From: ASV31 sp965229765
GTDB taxonomy: Bacteria > Pseudomonadota > Alphaproteobacteria > Rhodobacterales > Rhodobacteraceae
Assembly (NCBI GenBank): GCA_965229765.1
Contig: CBDDJT010000002.1
Span: 1,054,001 to 1,118,000 of the forward strand
Direction: 5' to 3'
Length of the DNA stretch: 64,000 bases
The notes beneath the pieces are model-generated. The model saw only the letters and a list, made by a program, of their open reading frames with translations, was not told the DNA's origin and searched no databases. The translations under genes and the position numbers were made by a program. Below, piece after piece: positions 17,840 through 25,649 of this stretch. The first letter of the stretch is position 1, and the number at the start of each line of letters is the position of its first letter.

Positions 17840-18727
17840 ATGCCACGCATCGTCGTTACCGGCGCGACCGGCACAGTGGGATCGGCGGTGCTGGACGCCC
17901 TGTGCGTTCGCAATGATTCGGCGGCCTCGCCCCTTGAGATACTTGGCACCGCGCGCAGCGAAACTGCCGCCCGCCGGCTTCGCGCCCAAAACATCATCCC
18001 GGTGACGTTCGATTACGACCGCCCGGAGACGATGGCGCCCGCACTGGAAGGGGCGGACGCGCTTTTCCTGGCGACCGGCTACTCGGTCGACATGCTGGTC
18101 CACTCCAAGCGGGCGCTCGATGCGGCCCGCGCTGCGGGGGTGCAGCATGTGGTTCACCTCGGCGCGCTGGCCAATCGCGAAACGCCGCACGCCCATTTCG
18201 CCTGGCACCAGCTGATCGAACGGGCGATTTCCGCGATGGGGTTCTCCTGGACCAACCTGCACCCGAACTTCTTCGTCGATACGGTCTGGGCAGGGCTGAG
18301 ACGGCGACCGGACCGTTTGGTGCACTTCGTAGGGGACAGACGTGTGTCGTGGATCACCGCCGCGGACATCGGCGCCGTCGCCGCCGCCGCCCTGACCGAG
18401 CCGGACCGCTGGGCCGGTCAGGACCTGCCCCTGGCCGGCGAGGCGCTGACCTTCGAAGACCTCGCGGCAATGCTGACGTCGATCTTCGGTATCGAGGTCC
18501 GTTACGCGCCACGCCCGGCATCGGAGTTGCTGCCGATCCTACTCAGGCAGGGGATGGAGCCTGTCTATGCCGCCGGTCTCGCCGCCAGTGTGACAGAGAT
18601 CGAGGCGGGCGGCATGCCCGAGGCAAGTGCAACCTTCGACACGATCGAGCACGTCACGGGCCGTCCGGCTGTCGGATGGGCGGACTTTGCGCGTGACCGG
18701 CTGGGCGAAATCACACTATCAAAGTGA
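17840..18727 (+). CDS. NAD(P)H-binding (NmrA/atypical SDR) protein
   Basis: 295 aa, start at 17840 (MPRIVVTGATGTVGSAVL) after AGAGAGGG; the longer frame from 17735 crosses operator C and is rejected. The N-terminal TGATGTVG is the atypical-SDR dinucleotide loop; the middle (HVVHLGALANRE, WHQLIERAI, TNLHPNFFVD) is like NmrA/quinone-oxidoreductase-2 proteins. No classical YxxxK pair is obvious, as in many NmrA-type sensors or reductases. It is a single-gene unit and its 3' end overlaps the convergent acyl-CoA dehydrogenase end by 9 bp. Function within the regulon is unknown. Confidence 0.88.
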   Translation: MPRIVVTGATGTVGSAVLDALCVRNDSAASPLEILGTARSETAARRLRAQNIIPVTFDYDRPETMAPALEGADALFLATGYSVDMLVHSKRALDAARAAGVQHVVHLGALANRETPHAHFAWHQLIERAISAMGFSWTNLHPNFFVDTVWAGLRRRPDRLVHFVGDRRVSWITAADIGAVAAAALTEPDRWAGQDLPLAGEALTFEDLAAMLTSIFGIEVRYAPRPASELLPILLRQGMEPVYAAGLAASVTEIEAGGMPEASATFDTIEHVTGRPAVGWADFARDRLGEITLSK

Positions 18728-19855
18728 ACGGGCGATCAGCTCTCTCATGATCTCGTTACTGCCAGCGTAGATCCGCTGCACCCGCGCATCCGCGTAGGCC
18801 CGGGTGATCGGATATTCCCACATGAACCCGTAACCGCCGAACAACTGGAGAAGCTGGTCGAGCACCCGGCCCTGCATCTCGGACGTCCAGAGCTTGACCA
18901 TGGCCGCCGTCGTGGCGTCGAGCTTGCCGTCGAGCACGAGTTCAAGGCAGCGGTCGAGAAAGGCGCGGCCGACCTGCACCTCTGTCTTCATCTCCGCCAG
19001 CTTGAAGCGGGTGTTCTGGAAATCGAAGATCGTCTGTCCGAACGCCTTGCGGTCGCGCGTGTAGGCGACGGTCCAGTCCAGCGCCGCCTCGCAGGTGCTG
19101 ATGGCACTGATGCCAACATGCATCCGCTCCCACGCCAGTTCCTGCATCATGTAGCCGAACCCGGCGCCTTCTTCGCCGATCAGGTTGAAGACCGGCACGC
19201 GCACGTCCTCGAAAGACAGCTCCGATGTGTCCTGCGCCTTGGTTCCCATCTTCTTCAGCCGCCTGCCACGGCTGAAGCCGGCGGTGTCGGCCTCTACCGC
19301 GATGAGGCTTATGCCCCTTGAGCCGGCGTCCGGGTCGGTGCGGCAGGCGACAAGAAACATGTCGGCGGTCTGGCCGTTGGTGATAAAGGTTTTTTGCCCG
19401 TTCAGCACGTAATGGTCGCCGTCCCGAACTGCGCGGGTCCGCAGTGCTTTGAGGTCCGACCCGCCCGAGGGTTCGGTCATGGCGATGCCGGTGATCCGGT
19501 CGCCGCTGGCCATCTCGGGCAGCCACGCCCGCTTTTGATCCTCGGTGCCGTAGTGGTCGATATAGGGCGCCACGATGTCGGAATGCAGAGCAAATCCAAG
19601 GCCCGTAAGGTTCAACCGGGCCTGTTCCTCCATCATGATGATCGCGTGCCGGCGATCACCGCCGACCCCGCCCGCTTCTTCGGGAATGGCGGTGCAAAGA
19701 AAGCCCAGCTCGCCCGCCCGCTTCCAGGCCCACCGGGGCACTTCGCCCTGATCTTCCCAATCCTCGTGTTGCGGGGCGATCTCGGTTTCCATGAAGCGCC
19801 GGACCTGATCGCGGAACATCTCGTGGTCGTCGTCAAAGAGTGTTCTGGGTATCAT
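18719..19855 (-). CDS. Acyl-CoA dehydrogenase (long-chain/isovaleryl type)
   Basis: 378 aa, complete. Marks: IAMTEPSGGSDLKALRT, GQKTFITNG, YTRDRKAFGQTI, LLQLFGGYGFMWEYPITRAY. The canonical C-terminal motif reads YAGSNEIMRELIAR with Ala instead of Glu, as in LCAD-type enzymes, whose catalytic base lies on an earlier helix; the matching Glu is present here in LAWERMHV. It is a separate unit with site D in its promoter region, divergent from the NIPSNAP gene. Confidence 0.94.
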   Translation of the reverse strand: MIPRTLFDDDHEMFRDQVRRFMETEIAPQHEDWEDQGEVPRWAWKRAGELGFLCTAIPEEAGGVGGDRRHAIIMMEEQARLNLTGLGFALHSDIVAPYIDHYGTEDQKRAWLPEMASGDRITGIAMTEPSGGSDLKALRTRAVRDGDHYVLNGQKTFITNGQTADMFLVACRTDPDAGSRGISLIAVEADTAGFSRGRRLKKMGTKAQDTSELSFEDVRVPVFNLIGEEGAGFGYMMQELAWERMHVGISAISTCEAALDWTVAYTRDRKAFGQTIFDFQNTRFKLAEMKTEVQVGRAFLDRCLELVLDGKLDATTAAMVKLWTSEMQGRVLDQLLQLFGGYGFMWEYPITRAYADARVQRIYAGSNEIMRELIARSL

Positions 19856-19926
19856 CGCCGCACCTCGCTCGCCTGTCGGGTCTCAAGGCAAAGGCTAGGC
19901 GGGTTCAGAGCCGGCCTCAACCATTT

Positions 19927-19942
19927 TCTAACAAACGTTTGA
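19927..19942. promoter_or_regulatory. Palindromic operator, site D
   Basis: TCTAACAAACGTTTGA, a perfect match to TCNAAC-N4-GTTNGA. It sits in the 142-bp divergent gap between the acyl-CoA dehydrogenase start (19855, minus) and the NIPSNAP start (19998, plus). Confidence 0.72.
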
Positions 19943-19997
19943 TTTCAACGCGAGAGCACTTTAGCCTGCCTCACTGGACCATAGCGGGAGGCATCGC

Positions 19998-20312
19998 ATG
20001 ATTATCGAGAAACGCACCTATACCCTGCATCCGGGCGCTCTGCCGGCCTTTCTGGAAATCTACGAGGCCGAGGGCCTGGAGCTTCACCGCAAGCACCTGC
20101 CCATGCTGGGGTATTTCACCTCTGACATCGGCCCGCAGAACCAGGTCATCACGCTCTGGGGCTACCAGAGCATGGCCGAGCGCGAGGAAAAGCGGGCGGC
20201 GCTTTATTCCGAACCGGCGTGGGTCGCCCTCGGCCAAAAGATGTCACCTTTCATCCAGACGATGGAAAACATGATCCTGAAACCGACGTCATTCTCGCCG
20301 ATCGGGAACTGA
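19998..20312 (+). CDS. NIPSNAP-family protein
   Basis: 104 aa. It begins MIIEKRTYTLHPGALPAFLE, the classic first strand and helix of NIPSNAP ferredoxin-like dimers, and has GYFTSDIGPQNQVITLWGY in the middle. GGGAGG lies 8 bp before the start. NIPSNAP proteins often accompany CoA-linked catabolic genes and are thought to be small ligand-binding or accessory proteins; no reaction is established. It is transcribed alone, divergent from the acyl-CoA dehydrogenase, with site D between them. Confidence 0.9.
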   Translation: MIIEKRTYTLHPGALPAFLEIYEAEGLELHRKHLPMLGYFTSDIGPQNQVITLWGYQSMAEREEKRAALYSEPAWVALGQKMSPFIQTMENMILKPTSFSPIGN

Positions 20313-20401
20313 CGCCTCCTGCGGCCAGAGGTTCACAGACGCTCTCGGGTCAACGGCGTGACCGAAGGTGGCAACGTCGAGGGCGATACGCATCGAAGGT
20401 C

Positions 20402-21625
20402 TTAACCGATCACCCCGGCAGCGCGCAGCGCTTCAAGCCGCGCCTGATCCAGCCCGGCCTCGCCCAGGACCTCATCCGTGTGCTCCCCGGCCAGCGGCGC
20501 GCGGGTCCGAACACCGCCCTGGGTCCGCGTCATCCGGATGGGCGTTCCAGCCACTAAGACGGGGGACGATGCGCCGGGATGCTCGACCTCGGCCAGCATC
20601 TCGCGGATCTTGACGTGCGGATCGGCGAGGATCTCGGCGGCGGTATTAACGGGCCCGAACGGAACCTTGCCGTCGAGCGCCTCGGCGATCTCTGCCTTGG
20701 TTCGGTTGCCGGTCCAGTCCTCGACGATCTTTACCGTTTCCGCACGATTGGCCAGACGCGCGTTGTTCGTGGCAAACCGCGGGTCACCCGCCAACTCGGG
20801 GCGCCCGATGATGCCAACGAGATTGGACCAAAACCCATCGCGTGGGCAGCCTATGGTGACCTGTCCATCCTTAGCCGCGAAGATACCGAAGGGGCAGAGG
20901 ATCGGGTGCTGATTGCCCTCGGGCACCGGCGAGATGTCGGTGTAGGATTGCTGGTAGACGATCCGCTCGCAGAGGGCGAGAACCCCGTCATACATCGCCA
21001 CGTCCATGAACTGGCCCTGCCCGCTGTTACGCGCTTCGAAGACCGCAGACATGATCCCGAATGCTGCCAGGGTGGCCGGAAAAATATCCCCGACGCCGGG
21101 ACCGATCTTGATCGGCGTCGTCGCATCGGGGCCGGTGACGCCCATCGCGCCGCCCATCGCCTGGGCCACAACGTCAAAGGAGGGCCGGTCGACATAAGGG
21201 CTGACGCCTGTCCGGGGATCGCCGAACCCGCGGATACAGCCGTAGACCAGCCGGGGATTGATCTCGGCGAGGACTTCATAGCTCAGCCCCAGACGATCCA
21301 TCACGCCGGGGCGGAAATTCTCCATCAGCACGTCCGCGTCGCGCACCAGACCCTTGAGCACCTCGACACCTTCGGGCGACTTGAGGTTGATGCCGACGCT
21401 GCGTTTGTTGCGGTTGATGGACTGGAAATAGCCGCCGAAGATATGCTCTGCGTCATCCGCCCGGTAGGGACCGAAGGTGCGGGTCGGCTCGCCGCAGACT
21501 GGTTCGACCTTGATCACGTCCGCGCCCTGATCGGCCAGCAGCATGGTGCAGTAGGGCCCGGCAAGCATTTGGGTCAGGTCAATGACCCTCAGGCCGTTCA
21601 GCGGCCCATTCCCGGGTCCGGTCAT
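20402..21625 (-). CDS. CaiB/BaiF CoA-transferase family protein
   Basis: 407-aa class III CoA-transferase. N-terminal GLRVIDLTQMLAGPYCTMLLAD and IKVEPVCGEPTR are family signatures, and NLKSPEGVEVLKGLVRDADVLMENFRPGVM holds the catalytic aspartate region. C-terminal PFGPVNTAAEILADPHV is also typical. The start overlaps the stop of the small upstream gene as ATGA. It would move CoA between a donor acyl-CoA and a free acid, an ATP-free way to activate the substrate or an intermediate. With the CitE-like lyase and MaoC hydratase nearby it recalls itaconate/mesaconate-type C5 dicarboxylate modules, but this is inference. Confidence 0.93.
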   Translation of the reverse strand: MTGPGNGPLNGLRVIDLTQMLAGPYCTMLLADQGADVIKVEPVCGEPTRTFGPYRADDAEHIFGGYFQSINRNKRSVGINLKSPEGVEVLKGLVRDADVLMENFRPGVMDRLGLSYEVLAEINPRLVYGCIRGFGDPRTGVSPYVDRPSFDVVAQAMGGAMGVTGPDATTPIKIGPGVGDIFPATLAAFGIMSAVFEARNSGQGQFMDVAMYDGVLALCERIVYQQSYTDISPVPEGNQHPILCPFGIFAAKDGQVTIGCPRDGFWSNLVGIIGRPELAGDPRFATNNARLANRAETVKIVEDWTGNRTKAEIAEALDGKVPFGPVNTAAEILADPHVKIREMLAEVEHPGASSPVLVAGTPIRMTRTQGGVRTRAPLAGEHTDEVLGEAGLDQARLEALRAAGVIG

Positions 21626-21957
21626 GTCGCGCCGCTGCGGTCGGCAACCGGCTTGTAGATCCAGACCATGCGTTCGTCTTGCAGTGCATCGCTAAGCGGC
21701 ATCGCCTCGGTGCCGCTGACCGATTTGAGCGCGGCGAAAGCCTCGTCAATGTCGTCGGTCTCGATCTCGTTGACGGCCATCGACTGCCACGGGTGTGGCC
21801 TCTCGCGATACTGCCGTGCACTCAGCCGGAGCCGCTGGGCGCCGATCACGCCGGGCAGCTTCAGGACATCCGCAATGTGGGTCTCGTCGTACCAGACGTC
21901 GAACTCGGCCTCCCGGCCCGGGACCGGATTGGTCAGGGCAATCAAGTTGTAGCGCAT
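21622..21957 (-). CDS. Small ferredoxin-fold (EthD/DUF4286-like) protein
   Basis: 111 aa. The start MRYNLIALTNPVPGREAEFD and WYDETHIADVLKLPGVIGAQRL are characteristic of small alpha-beta barrel dimers such as EthD-like proteins. It is the first gene of a two-gene unit with the CoA-transferase, which it overlaps by 4 bp, and site E lies about 36 bp upstream. Probably an accessory or small-molecule-handling protein; no catalytic residue is evident. Confidence 0.83.
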   Translation of the reverse strand: MRYNLIALTNPVPGREAEFDVWYDETHIADVLKLPGVIGAQRLRLSARQYRERPHPWQSMAVNEIETDDIDEAFAALKSVSGTEAMPLSDALQDERMVWIYKPVADRSGAT

Positions 21958-21992
21958 CGGTCTCTCCCCCGCTCTTCGTCGGCCTCTATTTT

Positions 21993-22008
21993 TCTAACGA
22001 TTGTTTGA
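21993..22008. promoter_or_regulatory. Palindromic operator, site E
   Basis: TCTAACGATTGTTTGA matches TCNAAC-N4-GTTNGA. It lies in the 80-bp gap between the SDR stop (22038) and the start of the EthD-like gene (21957), so it can only serve the EthD-like/CoA-transferase unit. Confidence 0.72.
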
Positions 22009-22037
22009 TTTTTACAAGCTCTTTCGGCGCGGCCGGG

Positions 22038-22748
22038 TCAGATCGCGGTGTAGCCCCCGTCGACCCGCAGGTCGGCGCCGGTCATGAAGCTGGAGCCCGG
22101 CGAGACGAGGAACAGGACCGCCGCGGCGATTTCGCGTGGCGCACCCGCGCGACCGATGGGGTGCAGGTCGGCAAGCTCGGCATCCGCCGCCGCCTGCGAC
22201 CCGAAAAGCGCCACTAGCCTTTCCGTCGCCACGGCGCCCGGCGACACCGAATTGACGCGGATCCCATCGTCGGCCAGGTCCAGTGCAAGACTGCGGGTAA
22301 AGCCAAGGATCCCGGCCTTGGTCGTCGCATAGGCGACCCGGCCCGCCGCCCCCACATGGGCGAAGGTCGAGGCCAGGTTGACGATGCGCCCGCCCTGCCC
22401 CATCCGCGACAGAGCCGCCTGAGTGACGTTGAACGTGCCCGACAGGTTGACGCCGATTGCCTGATCCCATTGCGATGGATCGAGCTCGGACAGCGGCATC
22501 GCCGGCGTGACGGTGGCGGCATTGTTGACCAGCACGTCGATCCGCACGCCGGCGGCCGCGACCGCCATGGCAACCGCGTGCCGGTCGGTGATGTCGCACG
22601 GGTGGCAGGCGATGCCGGGCAGCGGCTCGGGGAAGGCCAGGTCGAGCGTGTGAACCGTCGCGCCCTTGGCGGCCAGCGCCTCGCAGATCGCCCGGCCGAT
22701 GCCGCGTCCGCCACCCGTGACCAGGCAGGTCTCTTTGTCCATCCTCAT
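22038..22748 (-). CDS. SDR-family oxidoreductase
   Basis: 236 aa. GGGRGIG cofactor loop near residue 13, NNAA, Ser in NLASTFAHVG and YATTK are all in place; LDLA follows the second strand. It is the second gene after the enoyl-CoA hydratase (gap 3 bp) on the minus strand, so the pair would give hydration plus oxidation of an enoyl-CoA. A longer out-of-frame reading of the same stretch is a shadow. Confidence 0.92.
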   Translation of the reverse strand: MRMDKETCLVTGGGRGIGRAICEALAAKGATVHTLDLAFPEPLPGIACHPCDITDRHAVAMAVAAAGVRIDVLVNNAATVTPAMPLSELDPSQWDQAIGVNLSGTFNVTQAALSRMGQGGRIVNLASTFAHVGAAGRVAYATTKAGILGFTRSLALDLADDGIRVNSVSPGAVATERLVALFGSQAAADAELADLHPIGRAGAPREIAAAVLFLVSPGSSFMTGADLRVDGGYTAI

Positions 22749-22751
22749 CGC

Positions 22752-23525
22752 TCACGCTCCTGTAAAGGGAGCGGCTGGCCGTTTTTCGACGAAGGCTCTC
22801 ATCGCTTCGCGCTTGTCCTCGGTATCCAGCAGCAAGTAGGCCGCGCGCCGTTCAAGCAGCAGGGCGGTGTCCAGCGGCACGTCCAGCCCGGCCAGAAGCA
22901 CGGCCTTGATCTCGCGGACAGCGCGGGGCGGCATCGCGGCGATCCGGGTGGCGATCTCTATGGCGCGGGGGATTGTGCGATCCGGCGAGGTGACCTCGCT
23001 GACCAGCCCGGCGTCGAACGCCTCGGTCCCCGTCAGCCGCTCTGCCGTCAGAAGCAGCTTCATCGCCCGGGCCTTGCCGATGGCCCGGACCAGCCGCTGA
23101 ACGCCACCGGCGCCGGGCATGATGCCCAACTGCACCTCGGGCTGGCCGAAGGTGGCATCCTCGGCGGCAACGATGATATCGGCGTGCATGGCCAGTTCGC
23201 ACCCGCCCCCAAGGGCATAGCCGTTCACCGCCGCCACGATGGGCGTGGCGCAATGGCGCAGCGCCGCCCAGTTTGCCTCGTCCCCCCGGGCCATCATCTC
23301 GGCCGAACCGACCGCTACCATCGAGCGGATATCGGCGCCGGCGGCAAAGATCGTGTCTCCGCCGGTCAGGACGATGGCGCGCACCTCTGGATCGGCGTCG
23401 AGACTCAGGACCGCCTCGCGAAGCTCCTCGCGCAAGTCCGGGCTCAGCGCGTTGCGGGCGTCGGGCCTGTTCAGACGCAGCAGGACCACGCGCTGAGACG
23501 GGTTTTCGCGTAATATCAGAGGCAT
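22752..23525 (-). CDS. Enoyl-CoA hydratase/isomerase family protein
   Basis: 257 aa. The start at 23525 (MPLILRENPSQRVVLLRLNRP) is chosen because the crotonase fold begins there; the in-frame extension to 23738 crosses the operator and the divergent gene. GGDTIFAAGADIRSM and NGYALGGGCELAMHADI carry the oxyanion hole and catalytic glutamate region; GQPEVQLGIMPGAGG is a strong family mark of true hydratases. Site F is 40 bp upstream and shared with the divergent CitE operon. Confidence 0.93.
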   Translation of the reverse strand: MPLILRENPSQRVVLLRLNRPDARNALSPDLREELREAVLSLDADPEVRAIVLTGGDTIFAAGADIRSMVAVGSAEMMARGDEANWAALRHCATPIVAAVNGYALGGGCELAMHADIIVAAEDATFGQPEVQLGIMPGAGGVQRLVRAIGKARAMKLLLTAERLTGTEAFDAGLVSEVTSPDRTIPRAIEIATRIAAMPPRAVREIKAVLLAGLDVPLDTALLLERRAAYLLLDTEDKREAMRAFVEKRPAAPFTGA

Positions 23526-23564
23526 GAGTGGGCCAGTCTGCAAAAGGGGTTTACGGGTGATTTT

Positions 23565-23580
23565 TCTAACATTAGTTAGA
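23565..23580. promoter_or_regulatory. Palindromic operator, site F
   Basis: TCTAACATTAGTTAGA is a perfect palindrome over the two half-sites, TCTAAC and TCTAAC inverted. It lies between the divergent enoyl-CoA hydratase (start 23525) and CitE-like lyase (start 23665) units. Confidence 0.74.
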
Positions 23581-23664
23581 TTATGAAGGGTGCAGACCTG
23601 CTGGTCAAACGCCAATACGCGCAGTGTCCCCGTGGGTGGCCGCGCAACAAAGGAGTTCACGGGA

Positions 23665-24594
23665 ATGACAAAGCGCAAGGAACGCCTGCGGCGCTGCCAG
23701 TTGGCGGTCCCCGGAAGCAGCGACAAAATGATGACCAAGGCCGCCGGACTGGCGGTCGATCACGTCTTTCTGGATCTCGAGGACGCGGTCGCCCCCGCCG
23801 CCAAGGTAGGCGCAAGGGACCAGATCGTCACCGCGCTGAACACGCTGGACTGGGGCAACAGCATACGCTGTGTGCGGGTCAACGATCTTGGCACGCCCTA
23901 TTGCTACGAAGACATCATCGCCGTGGTCGAAGGCGCGGGTGCGAATCTGGACACCATTCTTGTTCCCAAGATCAAGTCCGGCTGCGACGTGCGGTTCGTC
24001 GACACACTGCTCAGCCAGATAGAGGCCAAGACCGGTCTGGGTCACCGCATCGGCATCGAGGTGCTGATCGAAGAGGCCGAAGGGGTCATGCGGGTCGAAG
24101 AGATCGCCGCCGCCTCGCCCCGGCTGGAAGCACTGATCTTCGGTATGGGCGATTATTCCGCGTCACAGGGCATAGACCCCGCCGCGGTGTCCCGCGATAC
24201 GGGCTATCCCGGCGACATCTGGCACTATGCCCGCTGCAAGGTGGTAACCGCCGCCCGCAGCCATGGGCTGGATGCCATTGACGGACCCTTCGTGAATTTC
24301 GGCAATCCCGAGTGGTTTGCCGTAGAATGCAAGCGCGCCCTGCAACTGGGTATGGTCGGCAAATGGGCAATCCACCCCAGCCAGATCGCCCCCGCGCAAG
24401 AGACCTTCAGCCCGACGCAGGCAGAGGTCGACAAGGCCCGCGCCGCGGTTGCCGCCTACCGTCGCGCCCAGGAACAGGGCCTCGGCGCCGCCCAGCACGA
24501 AGGCGAGATGATCGACGTCGCCACCGTGCGGCTGGTGCAAGGCATCCTCGACCGCGCCGCCCTTGCCGGCATGAAACCAACGGCTGAGCAGTGA
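23665..24594 (+). CDS. HpcH/HpaI aldolase/citrate lyase family protein (CitE-like CoA lyase)
   Basis: 309 aa, start at 23665 after AAAGGAG. The CitE-type barrel is shown by RCQLAVPGSSDKMM, VFLDLEDAVAP, GIEVLIEEAEGV (metal-binding glutamate), FGMGDYSAS (metal-binding aspartate) and KWAIHPSQI. Known relatives reversibly cleave malyl-CoA, beta-methylmalyl-CoA or citramalyl-CoA. The following MaoC gene starts inside its stop codon (GTGA), so lyase and hydratase are made together, as with Mcl/Mch of the ethylmalonyl-CoA pathway or RipC/RipB of itaconate use. Which of these substrates applies is not decidable here. Confidence 0.9.
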   Translation: MTKRKERLRRCQLAVPGSSDKMMTKAAGLAVDHVFLDLEDAVAPAAKVGARDQIVTALNTLDWGNSIRCVRVNDLGTPYCYEDIIAVVEGAGANLDTILVPKIKSGCDVRFVDTLLSQIEAKTGLGHRIGIEVLIEEAEGVMRVEEIAAASPRLEALIFGMGDYSASQGIDPAAVSRDTGYPGDIWHYARCKVVTAARSHGLDAIDGPFVNFGNPEWFAVECKRALQLGMVGKWAIHPSQIAPAQETFSPTQAEVDKARAAVAAYRRAQEQGLGAAQHEGEMIDVATVRLVQGILDRAALAGMKPTAEQ

Positions 24595-25649
24595 GCGTGC
24601 CGAAGTCGTCCGACGGCAACTACTTCGAGGATTTCCGCCTGGGCCAGTCGATCCGCCACGCGGTGCCCCGGACGATCACTTCGGGCGACGTTGCACTGTT
24701 CTCGGCGCTTTACGGGATGCGGTTCCCGGTCCAGTCTTCGACCGCCTTCGCCCGCGCCTGCGGCCTGCCAGCGGCGCCGCTCGACGCGATGCTCGTCTTC
24801 CATGTGATCTTCGGCAAGACGGTCCCGGACATCTCTCTGAACGCCGTGGCCAATCTCGGCTATGCCGAATTGACCTTCGGCGCGCCGCTCTATCCCGGCG
24901 CCAGCGTCACGGCGGACAGCGAGGTCATCGGCCTGCGCCAGAACGCGAACGGCAAGACCGGCATCGTCTACGTCCGGTCCACAGGCCATGATGAGGACGG
25001 CAACATCGTCGTCAGCTTCGTCCGTTGGGTCATGATTCAGAAACGCGACGCCGCTGCCTCTGCCCCCGACCCCGTGGTGCCGGACCTTGCCAGTCACGTG
25101 GCGCCAGAGGCGCTGCACCTGCCTGTCGGGTTCGCCTCGAAAGGATACGATCCCACCCGCGCCGGCAGCCCCCATGCTTGGGAGGACTACGCGCCCGGCG
25201 AATGGATCGACCACATCGACGGAATGACCATCGAGGAAGCCGAGCATCAGACCGCCACCCGGCTCTATCAGAACACCGCGCGCGGCCACTTCGACGCGCT
25301 GGTGCAGGCGGACAGCCGGTTCGGCCGGCGTATCGTCTACGGTGGCCATGTTATGGCCCTGGCCCGCTCGCTCGGATTCAACGGTCTCGCCAATGCCGCC
25401 TTCGTCGCCGCCATCAATGCCGGGAGGCACGTCGCCCCCATCGCCGCCGGCGATACGGTCTATTGCGGCTCGCAGGTTCTCGATACCCATGCCTTTCCCG
25501 ACCGTCCCGACTTGGGCGCCCTTCGGCTGCGCACCATAGCGACGCGAAACGCCCGCGCCCTTCCGCCTGGACCGGACGAAGCGGATCTGCCGCCCGGGGC
25601 CGTTCTCGACGTCGACTGGTGGATGTTGATGCCACGGAGGCCGCTTTGA
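24591..25649 (+). CDS. MaoC-family hydratase, mesaconyl-CoA hydratase-like
   Basis: 352 aa, a double hot-dog protein. It begins with GTG at 24591 overlapping the lyase stop. N-terminal NYFEDFRLGQSIRHAVPRTITSGDVALF and a second hot-dog half containing RLYQNTARGHFD and RIVYGGHVMALA are the pattern of 2-methylfumaryl (mesaconyl)-CoA hydratases, which share this length. Predicted to hydrate an unsaturated C4-C5 dicarboxylyl-CoA whose product the upstream CitE-like enzyme cleaves. The similarity is by pattern only, so the specific substrate is tentative. Confidence 0.87.
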   Translation: MSVPKSSDGNYFEDFRLGQSIRHAVPRTITSGDVALFSALYGMRFPVQSSTAFARACGLPAAPLDAMLVFHVIFGKTVPDISLNAVANLGYAELTFGAPLYPGASVTADSEVIGLRQNANGKTGIVYVRSTGHDEDGNIVVSFVRWVMIQKRDAAASAPDPVVPDLASHVAPEALHLPVGFASKGYDPTRAGSPHAWEDYAPGEWIDHIDGMTIEEAEHQTATRLYQNTARGHFDALVQADSRFGRRIVYGGHVMALARSLGFNGLANAAFVAAINAGRHVAPIAAGDTVYCGSQVLDTHAFPDRPDLGALRLRTIATRNARALPPGPDEADLPPGAVLDVDWWMLMPRRPL

